Positions 54,080 to 64,000 of a DNA stretch of 64,000 nucleotides are shown piece by piece. The position numbers and the translations under genes are program-made. Position 1 is the stretch's first letter; each line of letters starts with the position of its first letter. The DNA lies in assembly GCA_024364735.1 (NCBI GenBank), contig JAGFNQ010005407.1, positions 34,320-98,319 on the forward strand, written 5' to 3'. Origin of the DNA: Boesenbergia rotunda (Eukaryota > Streptophyta > Magnoliopsida > Zingiberales > Zingiberaceae). The notes below the pieces were generated by a model, which had not been told where the DNA came from, searched no databases, and was given only the letters and a program-made list of their open reading frames with translations.

Positions 54080-55406
54080 TGTTGGTGCAGACGGCACCCA
54101 AGTCGAATCTGTGTTTTGATAAATGGCAAAGGGTTCAAAAGATAAGTCTTATTTGTTATCTAACATGCTGCTTGAGTGTGCAGATTGAAGTCCTAGCAAA
54201 GGAATGCTAGGCACCTAGAGAAGGAATGCTAGGCACTGAAACCATAAGTCCTGGCGAAGGACAGTTGGGCACCTAGCGAAGGGCTACTAGGATACGAAGA
54301 CCTAGCGAAGGACTGCTAGGCACCTGGCGAAGGATTGCCAGGATCCGAAGACCTGGCGAAGGACTGCTAGGCACCGGGCGAAGGACAGCCTGGTATCCAA
54401 GACCTGGCAAAGGACCGCTAGGCAAAAGTCCAACCGGAGGAGCCAGTTGGTAACAGGTAAATTCTCCTAAGAGGAGTAGGTGAGGACGCGTTCCCCGTCG
54501 AGGGAACAGTAGGCGTCGGTTCAATCTAGGGCTCCATTTTGGAGACCCAAAGTCAGAACCAAGACAGCTAAGGCTGTATAAAACTAATAATTGATTGCTC
54601 TATGTTGATTTGGACTAACCCTGAATGCAGGACCAAAGGAATGAGTGTCTGCAGCTCAGAACGCCAGAAAGGAGAGAGGCAGCAGCTGAGCAGGGCGCCC
54701 CCAGTGTCCTGGGCACCCTCAAGGTCAAGGCAAAACAAGATGAGCAAAAGTTCGCTCCGGGCGCCCCCAGTGCCCAGGGCGCCCTTGGTTCAAGCCAACG
54801 AAGAGGATAAACTTCATCCAGCTGAGAAGCCCGCTGAAAGGGTCATCCAGGGTGCCCCCAGCGTCCAGGGTGCCCCCACAGTCATCCCTCAGCCCTATTC
54901 GAGTGGGATAAGGTCTGACCGAGAGTTGCTCGGATCGGGTGACACGTGGGGGGGCGCCCCCAACGTTCAGGGCGCCCCGGGAGGCTATAAAAAGCCCCTC
55001 GACCCCAAGGCTTCAAAAAATCAATTCTTCCAACGCATTCACGCTCTTCTACTCCCGCGCTCTGCTCCGGAAATCTCCCGACTCGAGATACAGGCGCCGA
55101 CGACGTCCCTCTGCTCTGAAAATATAATCTACACCGGACGTCGGTAACGAAGAGCTGCTTTTAAGTTTACTGTACTATTCCTGTAATACATTTTGTAAAC
55201 TGATTTTGCGCACATATAGAATTGCCCGCAGTAAATGGTTAACGACCATGGGCCTTGGAGTAGGAGCCGACCGCGACTCCGAACCAAGTAAAATCTTGGT
55301 GTTCGCGTGTGTTTTACTTTATTTATTTCCGCTGCTAATTCTGTTTTACAAATCCGAACGTTTTACTATATTCACCCCCCCCTCTATCGTTCTTCATGAT
55401 CCAACA
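54080..55406 (+). repeat. 3' LTR of element G (1327 bp)
   Basis: TGTTGGTGCAGACGG...GATCCAACA. The mini-hairpin array (about 54190-54425) has the clearest covariation. The GGCGCC zone is 54690-54980, the TATA box is 54986-54993, and the tail is the usual A-type block with a CCCCCCCCTCTATCG tract. Confidence 0.9.
54190..54425. repeat. Mini-hairpin array, G 3' LTR
   Basis: Units such as CCTAGCGAAGGACTGCTAGG and CCTGGCGAAGGATTGCCAGG, and CCTGGCGAAGGACAGTTGGG with G-U pairs. The GAAGGA loop is constant while the arms alternate CCTAGC/GCTAGG and CCTGGC/GCCAGG. Confidence 0.85.
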
Positions 55407-56457
55407 CTAAGACCTGGTGAGTGATGCTGGGCACTAAGACATGGTCGAGGACAGGGCACCGAAGACCTGGTGAGTGAAGCTGGACACTAAGACCTGGTGA
55501 GTGAAGCTGGACAAAAGTCCAATCGGAGGAGCCGGTTGGCAAAAAGGTAAATTCTCCCCAGAGGAGTAGGTGAGGACGCGTTCCCCATAGGAGGGAACAT
55601 TAGGCGTCGGTTCGACCTAGGGTTCCATTTGGGAGACCCAAAGTCAGAACCAAGACAGCTAAGGCTGTAGATAATGTCTAACATATCATATATTTGCTTC
55701 TTGTGTTTTGGAACTAACCTTGGTTGCAGGAAACGAAGGGGCAGTGTTTCTGTAGCTCAGGCGCCTCATGGGAAGGAGGCGCCTCACTGGGCTAGGCGCC
55801 TGTATGGATACAGGCGCCCCAGTGCAAGGCCAAACCAAGAGGATCGAAACAAACTGCCACGAAATCCTTTGGACCAATTCAAGCTAGGCGCCTGTGTTAA
55901 CACAGGAGCCCCAGTCATCTCAGGCACCTCAATGAAGGGGATAAGTGCTGACCGATCTTGCGGATTAGAGTTCGCGCAGGAGAGGCAACGTGTAGACGCC
56001 CCCTTCATCACAGGCGCCCAGGAGACCACTATAAAAGGGGGTTCACCCCCAAGGCTTCCATACAACTCGCTCAATTCGCTCTCAACACTTTCACTCAAGC
56101 GCTACGCCCCGACAAGCTCCAAACTCACGATTCAAGTGCTGATGACGACCCGCTGCTCCAAAATTCCATCCACTCCGATCGTCGGTAAAAGCTGTCATTT
56201 CTTAAGTGTTGTAATTCTCTTTTTCAATTCTATATCTGTATTCGAAACTGTAATCATTTCTATGAATATAGAATTGCCCAACGTAAATGGTCAAGGACTG
56301 TGGGCCTTGGAGTAGGAGCCGACTGCGACTCCGAACCAAGTAAAACAAACTGTGTTAGCGTCTTTGTTTTACTCTTTTCCGCTGCGTAATTTCTCTAACT
56401 GTCCGAAAATTTTCTAATCGATATTCACCCCCTCTATCGATTTACTTCGATCCAACA
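55407..56457 (+). repeat. LTR fragment H (A-type)
   Basis: Continues after element G with CTAAGACCTGG and ends TCCAACA at 56457. No primer site follows, so it is a 3' or solo LTR. The GGCGCC zone (55757-56020) has perfect extended inverted repeats, and TATAAAA is at 56030-56036. Longer frames crossing it on both strands are LTR artefacts. Confidence 0.85.
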
Positions 56458-58830
56458 CATTGTTCAGTTTCTGGAATAAGATATTTTCTATTGCTTTTAT
56501 TTGTTAATAGTGGAATAGAAGGAATGTCTAATAAAGTACATAGATAGGCAATTAGTACATAAAACCAAAAAACTCCCATGATGCAACTAATAACTTATCG
56601 TCTTAACTAATGTAAGAAAAAGGTTCCTTCCAAGTAGAACCAAACATATATTTTGTTTCTAAGATTTGGTTTGTTAAACTGTAGTGGGATTCAAAAGTGG
56701 TCAACCAATAAGCCCTTGGGTTCATTGGTAAAAGGAGGACATGTCTTCCTTAAGATGCTTTTGATTCTTACTAGGGAAGTAACAAAACCAAATAGGCTTG
56801 TTCTAAGCCTAGGGGCATAGAGCCAAAAATATGTAGGAATTGGTTCAACTTGATAAGTATAAGTCCTAATCTATCTAGAATCGAGGTACCCTTGAATATT
56901 TTGATTTAAAGGGAAATAGTACATTTACTTGATGTACTGCAAGACTGAATACTTTGATGAGATGAAAGAGTTCAAGTCTGATGTAGAAGAAACATCCAAG
57001 TAAAAGTTTTGTGTCATTATGATTAGATCATGATGGTAAATACCTCTAGGGATAGTTGTAGGGCTTACTTATCAGAGAATTGAGATTTGATCGCAATTCA
57101 TAGCACCTAGTACACCCCAACAGAGTGGTGCAACACATGGAAAGAAGAAGGTCTCTAAAGCTAATTGGTTAAGAAGATGATAAGCCTCTCCAAGATAAGC
57201 CAAATTTGTTCATAGGGGTATATCCTAGATACAAAGGTGTATATGCTTGATTCTGTCTAGGTCAGTAGTCTCTTAAAACCATAGAGATGTGGACTAAGTG
57301 AAAGCTTAGTCTAAGGTATGTTCAGATTATGAGTAGTTCATCACTTATGCAGAAAAAAGACACCGACAAGTTGGAATCTAGTGCATATGTTCGTAGGTTA
57401 TCCTAAGGGAACAATAAGGTGGTTTAATAGTCCTAAGGATCAGAGGACATTCGTTGGGACGAATGTCTAATTCTTAGGAAAAGGACTATGAAATAAACCA
57501 CAAGTCTAGGTGTAGAGTTACTTTGAATAAATTAAATAAGTGGACATTCTAATCTTAGTATCAACTGTACAAGAGGTTATACCACAGGACACTGCACCTC
57601 GTGTCATAGTAAATACACAAAGGGTACCTTATCGTAGTGGGAGTGTTGTTAGACAACACTGAAAGTCTCATATTCTTGGAGAGTCTATGGACTGGGTCCT
57701 AAGTGAGCATGAATTGGATCCCTAGACCTATGACAGGGATCATCCGCTTTGAAGAGATAAATCCTGTTGTATGGATTTGTTCAAAGGACGGATGATATTG
57801 TGTATATATAAAATGTAACAGAAACGTAGTAGTATTCTTGTACTATACGTAGATAGTATTTTGTTAGTTGGCAATAATAACGAAATATTGTCAGACGTAA
57901 GGGTATGGTTGTCCGCACAATTATGAAGGACTTGAGAGAAGTAAGACACATCCTTGGGGATCAAAAATCTAAGGGATCTCCAAACAAGAATGATGTGCTT
58001 ATCTCAAGCTTCATATAAAATATTGTCCTAGCTCATTCTAGCATGGATACATCCAAAAAAAAGTTTTGTACTTTTCAGTTTTGGAGCTACTCTATCTAAG
58101 ATATATGTTTGGATTATCAAAGGTGATAGAGTAGGTAAAGATGGTTCCTCTAGCATCTGCTAGAGGAAGTCTCTTGTATGCTAGAAATGAGCCCAGATAT
58201 CTGTTGTGCTGTGGGCATGGGTAACAGATATCGGAGTAACCTAGGTCAAGAAAATTGGAATGCGGTAAAAGCATGTATTAGTGCCTGAAAAGGACAAAGG
58301 ACTATTTGCTGATTTACCGGGCATACCAATTTCCTATAGGTTATATGGATACAGAAATCCAATCTAGATAGGGGCATATATGGATATTCCTTGGGGTTTG
58401 TGTTTACTTTTAGGAGGTAGAACCATTGTATAGTAGAGTGTTGCACAGTGTTTGCGTGATGAACCCTACTATGGATGCTGGATATTTAGGCAGCCTGCGA
58501 GGCAGCCAATATAACTACATGGTTCAGAAACCTCAAGATGGACTTTGATGTGATTCCTGGTTTGCTAGGAACTATCACATTTGATGTGATTAAAATGGTG
58601 CAGTAGCGAACTCGAATGAATCACGAGTCCATAAGGCAAGTAAATACATAGAGCGCAAGTACCACCCAGAAAAGGAATAGTTGTCGTTACCTAGATTGCA
58701 TTAGAAGATAACCCAGGTGGATCATTTCACTAAGGCCTTGGTAGCGAGAACTTTTAGGCATGTGAAGGATCTACAGGTCAGATGTATGACATTTTGAAAA
58801 CAACAAAGTCTTTGAGTAAAAGTGGGAGAT
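56458..58830 (+). pseudogene. pol: Decayed copia pol (remnant I)
   Basis: No long frame survives, but short matches in the right order are visible: an integrase-like EMKEFKSDVEE (about 56962), a degenerate PQQSG-type stretch near 57118, an RT C-terminal piece with RPDICCAVGMGNRYR (about 58190), and an RNase H end with VDHFTKALV (about 58715). Spacing fits one copia pol read plus. An AAAAGTGGGAGAT purine tract at 58818-58830 precedes an LTR start, confirming orientation. It resembles the C lineage more than sireviruses. It is far more decayed than any other element here and so probably the oldest. Confidence 0.7.
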
Positions 58831-60931
58831 TGTTAGGATGTATACTAAAAGCCTTGCTTTTGGTTAGGATACATCTACATTTTAAAGAGAATCGGAAAAT
58901 CACACAGTGCATGTTTATATTAGTATGTGCACAAACTGTCTAATGCTTGGCATTGTAGATAACATGGTTTGTGGTGTCACACAGAAGATCATGTTATCAA
59001 GTTCCTTGCTGAAGCATAAGAAAGAGACTCACAACCGAGATAGAGTTGGACAAACCATCGGAATGGTTGTAGTGTAATTAGGTGTGGTTTATCTTAACCA
59101 TTGAATTACACTAGTGTACTTTGTGTACATTAAGTAGCACCAAAAGAGAGGTCATCCAATTTTTGTACTGATTTAGTAAATTGGATTAGACCTTGGATGA
59201 TATTATGGAGTACAATCTCTTAATCCCGAAATAATGACGGGTATATATTATTAATTATTGTCTCATTGATTTACCAATGGTCGGGATCTATTCTGTTAGA
59301 TCGATAGGCTCGGTAAGTTGAGAGATAATATTAATAATATGATGTGCCATTGATTATTGACAGAATTCATGTCCTGGTGAGTCGGGATGATGATGCCCCC
59401 TTGGTGAGCTCAAAAAGGATCGTCATGTCAAATCTTGCAAGTGGACTATGGTCCGACATGATGAAATGGTTGAGTGGTACTAATCAAGGATAAAAAGATA
59501 ATTAATTTAATTATCAGTAAATTAAATTAATTATCGGGCATACGATATCTTAAACACGGGGAGATGGACGACTCGTAATATGTGGAGCGCATATGAAAAT
59601 ATGGGGGTTGGTGAGGAAATACAATGGGATCCTTTTGTGGAATTGATCGCCACTAATGGATCAGATTTTGATCCATTAGCGGGCCAAGAACCAACTCCTC
59701 CTCATGGTCCCTATCTTAGCCCTATAAATACCCCATAGGAGTCATGATACAAGGCTAATAATTTTGGAATTAATTCCAATTAATCATCCAACATAAAATT
59801 TGAAAACCCTCTCACCTTTTTTCCTCCCCTCCTCTCTCCTAGGACACCGGCGGTAGCAAGGATTGAGGAGTTTTCTCCTCCTTCTAGCTTGATCTTCTTC
59901 CCCACTTCTTGGCCAACAATCGCAAGGATATGATGAGCCAAAGCTTCACCTTTTGTGATAGGTAGCAGCAAGGAAAAGGAAGAAGAGGTGGTCGGTTTAG
60001 GTTGGGCGACGCCAGGAAGAGAGGAAGAAGAAGGCTACGGGTAGAAGAGGAAGAAGGGTTCTACTCCTTATTCACATCCGTTCTTCTCCTTCTCTTGTGC
60101 GAGCTCAACCAAGGAAGCAGGACGGTGGTCGGCGGCAAGGATTGGTCCTTGAAGGCGCCGACGGGTGGAGGAAAAAGAAAGGTGGGCGGCGGGTTTTTGG
60201 TGGAAGAAGAAGAAAGCTTGTGCTTGGTCTTCCTCTTCGGTATCATTTTCCTCATCTTGTGGTCGTCATCTCCCCTGGAGTGCACAAGCTCGAAGCTGGG
60301 AGAAGGAACAGTCGGTGTAAGATAGAGAGGAGGAGGTGGTGGCCGGAATCCTACGTTCTAGGGTTTGGCGCAAGAGTGTTGGAGGTGGAAGAAACATCTC
60401 AACCCTAGGGTTTCGGCCAAGCTAGGGTGGAGGAGTTAGAGCCTTGGTGACTCCGCATCTTGGTAGATCTTCGCCCACATGACGTCTAGGAGGGGTAGGT
60501 CATATGGTAGAAGACTGCGAGATAAACGAAGAGGTATAATTCTCCCGAGCTCCAATTTACTTATGCTACATCTTATTTGTGCCATGATACTTTGCCTTGT
60601 CATTTTATGCATGTTAGTTAATTATTTTGATTCGTTATCATAGAAAATAATTAATTAACTGGGCCCCAAAGATAAACACAAAAATTGGCGATCCAAATCG
60701 TCATCGTTTCCACGGTTAATTAATCCGGAAAGTTACAAGGCCTTAACTTCGGTTTTGGCTAAGTTGTAACATGGATTAATTAACATGATGATGAGTCGGT
60801 CGTTAGAGGGACGGGTCTCTATTCGGATTAAATTTTTTTTAATCTGTAGACATAGAGAGGTCTCTCAGCTACGACCTCGTGGTTGTCTTGGAAACCGCCA
60901 AGCTATACCAATAGTTTGTTGGCTGAAGAAA
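58831..60931 (+). repeat. 3' LTR of remnant I (truncated by Ty3-R)
   Basis: Starts TGTTAGGATGTATAC after the purine tract. TATAAATA is at 59723-59730. The interval 59800-60540 is GC-richer, with overlapping short frames on both strands that I do not accept as genes. It ends where Ty3-R begins; the presumptive duplication is AGAAA (60927-60931). Confidence 0.75.
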
Positions 60932-61127
60932 TGTAACGCCCCAAAATTCCCATTTTTAGTTCTTAAAGTCCTTAGAATTATTTAAAAATGGTTTAGAAAT
61001 ATTCTAGATATTTTTAGAAATTTTTGGAGTATTTTTATGGAATTTTCCGAGTCCGTTTGGTATTTTTGGAAAAAGAAAAGAAAAAGGAAAAAGGAAAATT
61101 TGGAAAAACAGCTTAAGTGCAGCGGGT

Positions 61128-61181
61128 GGATCGAACCCGCGACCACCACGAGACCAAGGGAGCGCGCGGCCAGCTGGGCTA
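61128..61181 (-). other. tRNA-like relic inside the Ty3-R LTR
   Basis: On the minus strand TAGCCCAGCTGG (A box, 61181-61170) precedes GGTTCGATCC (perfect B box, 61137-61128). The B box is flanked by GCGGG/CCCGC arms with a loop two bases longer than in a tRNA. It is antisense to the element, as in Ty3-L. Confidence 0.55.
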
Positions 61182-62998
61182 GGGTTTCAAGCACAAAAAA
61201 GGAAAGAATGATAGATATTTAAGCTGTAGTTAAGTTAATCCGCCCCTTAAGTATAAATAGCTAATTAAAGGGAGAAGTTTTATTTTCTCTCAAACCCTCT
61301 CCCTCTCCCAATTGCGCCGACCCCTCCTCTCCCTCTCCTCTCTTGGGCGACACCAACACCAAGCCAAGAGGGCCGGCCGAGACCCTTTCTCCAAGAGATA
61401 ATCCTATATTCGGGATCCCCGCGACGAGAGGAACGCGTAGACGTGAAGAATTCTTCGAGATCTCAAGTTTCTCCCGAGCTCTAGACCTCAATCTTGGTTG
61501 TAAGTCCAAGATATCAATGTAAGTACTGCTCACCTGCAGTAAGAGGCGGTTTTACCGTGAGAATTTCCTTTAAAAGTTTTTAAAAGAGAATTTTTCCTTT
61601 TTGCTTTAGTTCTTGCATGTGATCTTAGTTTCTTATATGCTTGTATATGTTTGATAAGCACCCTATGTGAGTTTAGGGCCAAGAAAGTTATGAGAAAAGA
61701 AAAGAAGATAAAGATAAGAAAAGAAAAGGCCAAGGCCTTAAGAAAATCCCCAAAAGTCAAGACTTAGGGATTTTAGCACGCAAGGTGCTCCAGAAAAATG
61801 CCAAGGCATTTACAGATAAGAAAGAAAAGAAAGAAAAGCTATTTTATTTTATAAGGCCAGTACTCGGCGTCCAAGGGCGTCGTTAAAGAAATCCAGGTGT
61901 CCAATTCCAAGGTCTTGGCCCTGGTAGACCAAGGTCTGCTCTATTAGGATTGGTGGCTCGCTACCCCAACCTTTTAGGGAACGCGCATATCAGATGGTAC
62001 TTACGTCTTCAGTGGATCCAAGTGATTATTATTTTCAAGTATATGCTTTAGCAAAGTTTTCTAAAGTTTTCAGAAAGTTTTCAAAAGTTAAAGAATAGCT
62101 AAAGTTCCAAGTTGAGCCAAGAAAAGTAGATTGAGATTATTTATTGCTTGAGTATGCATGTTTTGAGTTATACATGTTCTTAGTTTTCTTTCAAGCATAT
62201 TAGTATCTCATATGATTTTCATATTGTTCTAGAAGCATGTTTGCACATTTCGAGATTTTGTGAGCTAGATAGTACTTACTAAGCTTTTGCTTATAGATGC
62301 ATTTCCTCTTATTGCAGATAAAGGTAAAGGCAAGCAATTCTGAAGGAAGACGACGAGGCGGTGCTGAGTAGAGTGTGATGTGGTGGCTGATTATGGAGAG
62401 ATCCTTGAGACGAGACATTTTAGTTATTTGCATTGCAAAGTTTAAGTTTATTCAAATTTCAAGTTCTTGTTTTATGGAGATTATGGAGTATTTGAGTTTT
62501 GGATAGTTTTATATGCTAAATTTCTTAGAGTAAAGATTCCATGTCATTTCCTTTAGCATATATGTCCCCATGATTGCATTGGATGAGTAAAAGTGTGAGT
62601 AGTTAGAAATATTGATACTTTATTAGAGAAAAAGTGTTTGTGCCAAGATAGTATCAATTTTCCTTTTGAATTAAGTTTCATAGTTTAAATATGTTTAGAA
62701 AAGTTGCTTTCTCATTCCATAATGCCTTAGTGATGTTATAGAACTTTGTATGATGAGTTTAAATGGTTAGAAGTCAAGATTGGTACAAACTCTATTGTTA
62801 AAGTTTATATAAACTTGTTTAGTTTATTTTCTCCCATAAAAGTCCTAAATTTAAGTTTATGGATTCGTTTGATTGGTTGAATTGTTTAGGAACCTAACAT
62901 AGAGTATAGAAATGGTGTCGTAGTTTGATATGGCTCGAAATTGAAGGAATGGTGGCCTTGGACAGCAAGGGCCGAAATCTGTAAAACAGATTACAGCC

Positions 62999-63035
62999 GT
63001 ATCAGTCGACTGCCACGTCACCAGTCGACTGATAC
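62999..63035. repeat. CAGTCGACTG inverted repeat in the Ty3-R LTR
   Basis: GTATCAGTCGACTG, a 9-nt spacer, then CAGTCGACTGATAC: 14 perfect pairs. The core decamer is the same as in the sirevirus F LTR. Confidence 0.9.
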
Positions 63036-63268
63036 AGGCTGTTTAAGAAGGGTAAGGCTGTTTTCGATAAGTATTAGCTATGGGATCGAGAAGAGAGTAT
63101 GACATGGTATTATTATACATGATTGCTTAAGTCAGAAGATGAATGTTAGAAAAATTTAAAAGTTTAAAAGAAAAGATTTCCGCAATTTTCTTTAGTCATG
63201 TATTAAAGTCAAGAAGTAGAGATAAGTAACGATCCGTCTAAGGTAGAGAGAAGTCGGGTCGCTACAGG

Positions 63269-63280
63269 TGGTATCAGAGC
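63269..63280 (+). promoter_or_regulatory. Primer-binding site of Ty3-R
   Basis: TGGTATCAGAGC two bases after the LTR end, complementary to initiator tRNA-Met. A 282-bp leader (63281-63562) follows with nothing else recognisable. Confidence 0.92.
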
Positions 63281-63562
63281 AGTTTTCATTCTCCAGCATC
63301 ACACACACATCAGCATCAACCTTGCCGTCTTCAAGTAAGAAAGCTTTAAGTTTCAGTTTTTCTATTGCTCCTTTATTTAATTGCAGTATAGAGAAATGCT
63401 TAAGTACTACTCACATGTGCATAGAACAAGGAAGCATGTTTAATCCCTTAGTATCACGGAATCATGTTTAATCCCTAGAATGGATATCAGATTTCTAAGT
63501 AAGAAGATAAGTTTATATCTAGAGATGTAATAGTGATTTCTTGTTTCCTTATGCATTATTAG

Positions 63563-64000
63563 ATGGCAAGAAGAGGCCGAGCTCCTAATGCTAATAACAG
63601 AACTCCAGTTCAAGATAACAGTGAGCCTGGCACAGAACAGCCAAACCTGATGGCAGTCATTGCTCAAATGCAAGCCCAGATTACGGAACAACAGAAGACC
63701 ATCGCCACACTGATGGCGAATCAGCACCCAGTGCCCCCTACACCACCCACAGCAGGAGTGGGAACTCCAGTGGTGACTGAAGTTCCACCCGTCACACAGG
63801 AGCCCCCTGCCGTGAACCGAAGACAAGAAGCATACCTCGTCCAGTGGCAGAGACTGAAACCAGAAAGCTTCTCAGGCACGACTGAGCCCTGGGATGCCCA
63901 GGCTTGGTTCAAGACTTTAGAGAGCACGATGGAGCTTCTTGACTGGCCAGAGGTTGAGAAGGTCAAATGTGCCTCCTTCTGCCTAACTGGAGATGCTCGT
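63563..64000 (+). CDS. gag: Ty3 Gag, N-terminal part (element Ty3-R)
   Basis: Open from ATG 63563 to the window edge, 146 codons with no stop. The basic MARRGRAPN start, a Gln-rich helix (AQMQAQITEQQKTIATL), a Pro/Thr/Val linker, then the Gag core from RRQEAYLVQWQRLKPESF through EPWDAQAWFKTLE to FCLTGDAR. It is colinear with Ty3-L gag, where the Trp after DVQA is a stop. Its role is particle assembly and RNA packaging. Nothing visible inactivates it, and this is the only coding region in the window without a lesion, though only the first part can be judged. Pol would lie to the right. Confidence 0.85.
   Translation, partial: MARRGRAPNANNRTPVQDNSEPGTEQPNLMAVIAQMQAQITEQQKTIATLMANQHPVPPTPPTAGVGTPVVTEVPPVTQEPPAVNRRQEAYLVQWQRLKPESFSGTTEPWDAQAWFKTLESTMELLDWPEVEKVKCASFCLTGDAR

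Larger units (their letters stand above)
47608..55406 (+). mobile_element. Sirevirus G, 3' part, with B2 and Athila-like insertions
   Basis: Gag C-terminus, the noncoding block shared with A, a putative internal promoter, an AT-rich 3' region, a purine tract and the 3' LTR (54080-55406). The right flank is CTAAG inside another A-type LTR (H). The left end is lost with the 5' part of B2. No pol is seen between gag and the shared block, as in A. Confidence 0.75.
60932..63266 (+). repeat. 5' LTR of Ty3-R (2335 bp)
   Basis: TGTAACGCCCCAAAATTCCC...TCGCTACA, directly before a primer site. TATAAATA is at 61252-61259. It carries a tRNA-like relic (61128-61181, minus strand), the block shared with Ty3-L near 61950-61990, and a 14-bp inverted repeat around CAGTCGACTG (62999-63035). 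Confidence 0.9.

Noticed and set aside
54602..56315. Frames of 181 and 213 codons across the G and H LTRs
   Set aside because: They run through the GGCGCC palindromes, the TATA box and the LTR tail; the Gly/Ala/Pro-rich translation reflects the repeats.
60002..60408. Frames of about 105 codons with Arg/Glu-rich ends
   Set aside because: Inside the LTR of remnant I, low-complexity GAAGAG-rich sequence, overlapping on both strands, no recognisable domain.
61128..61181. Functional tRNA gene
   Set aside because: A and B boxes are present but there is no acceptor-stem pairing, the T-loop is too long, and it lies antisense in an LTR.

Overview
The window is plant nuclear DNA made almost entirely of LTR retrotransposons inserted into one another. 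I find no host gene, rRNA or intact tRNA gene. The dominant elements are Ty1/copia elements of the sirevirus (SIRE/Maximus) type. They have TGTTG...CAACA LTRs, an initiator-Met-tRNA primer site (TGGTATCAGAGC), a DUF4219/UBN2-like Gag with CCHC knuckles, pol in the order PR-INT-RT-RH, an extra ORF after pol, and several AGGGGGAG purine tracts before the 3' LTR. The rest are a second copia lineage (element C, its solo LTR, remnant I), two related Ty3 elements with long LTRs starting TGTAACGCCCC, and Athila/Tat-like LTR material. This fits a large, repeat-rich angiosperm genome, perhaps a monocot; I cannot name the species.

Layout, left part. 1-3681: Ty3-L, minus strand (partial gag, primer site, complete LTR), inserted in the LTR of sirevirus D (3682-4734, LTR end and gag start). 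D's gag is cut by sirevirus F, minus strand (3' LTR 4735-5722, 3' noncoding, broken env-position ORF to 7959). F is cut by sirevirus LTR A' (8029-8280, resuming 30790-31408). Inside A' sits complete element A (8281-30789, TSD CTAAG), which carries gag but no pol. Inside A's gag sits complete element B1 (10267-25847, TSD AACAT), and inside B1's 3' LTR sits a 3-kb Tat/Athila-like solo LTR (22014-25060, TSD AGTTG). After A', copia element C starts (5' LTR 31409-33581, gag-pol to 37036).

A single N at 37040 marks a break. The sequence changes in mid-integrase from element C to B2, a second member of the B family (37041-47607), whose 3' LTR holds a minus-strand C-type solo LTR (44327-46780, TSD GGTTT). 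B2 lies in gag of element G (47608-55406), which is also cut by a truncated Athila-like element. G lies in LTR fragment H (to 56457), followed by decayed copia remnant I (to 60931). I's LTR is cut by Ty3-R, plus strand (LTR 60932-63266, gag start 63563-64000).

None of the coding units is intact except the visible part of Ty3-R gag. The most interesting content is non-coding. Each sirevirus family has its own palindrome cluster (GATCGGTC/GACCGATC, GGCGCC or CAGTCGACTG) just upstream of the LTR TATA box or promoter zone. In families B and G the same palindrome recurs inside the element, before the env-position ORF, with a TATA box in G. LTRs of both main families also carry arrays of about 20-nt hairpins whose stems covary. 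Between pol and the env-position ORF, B1 and B2 share a chain of five hairpins, and that ORF appears to begin with a tiny exon followed by a GT-AG intron.
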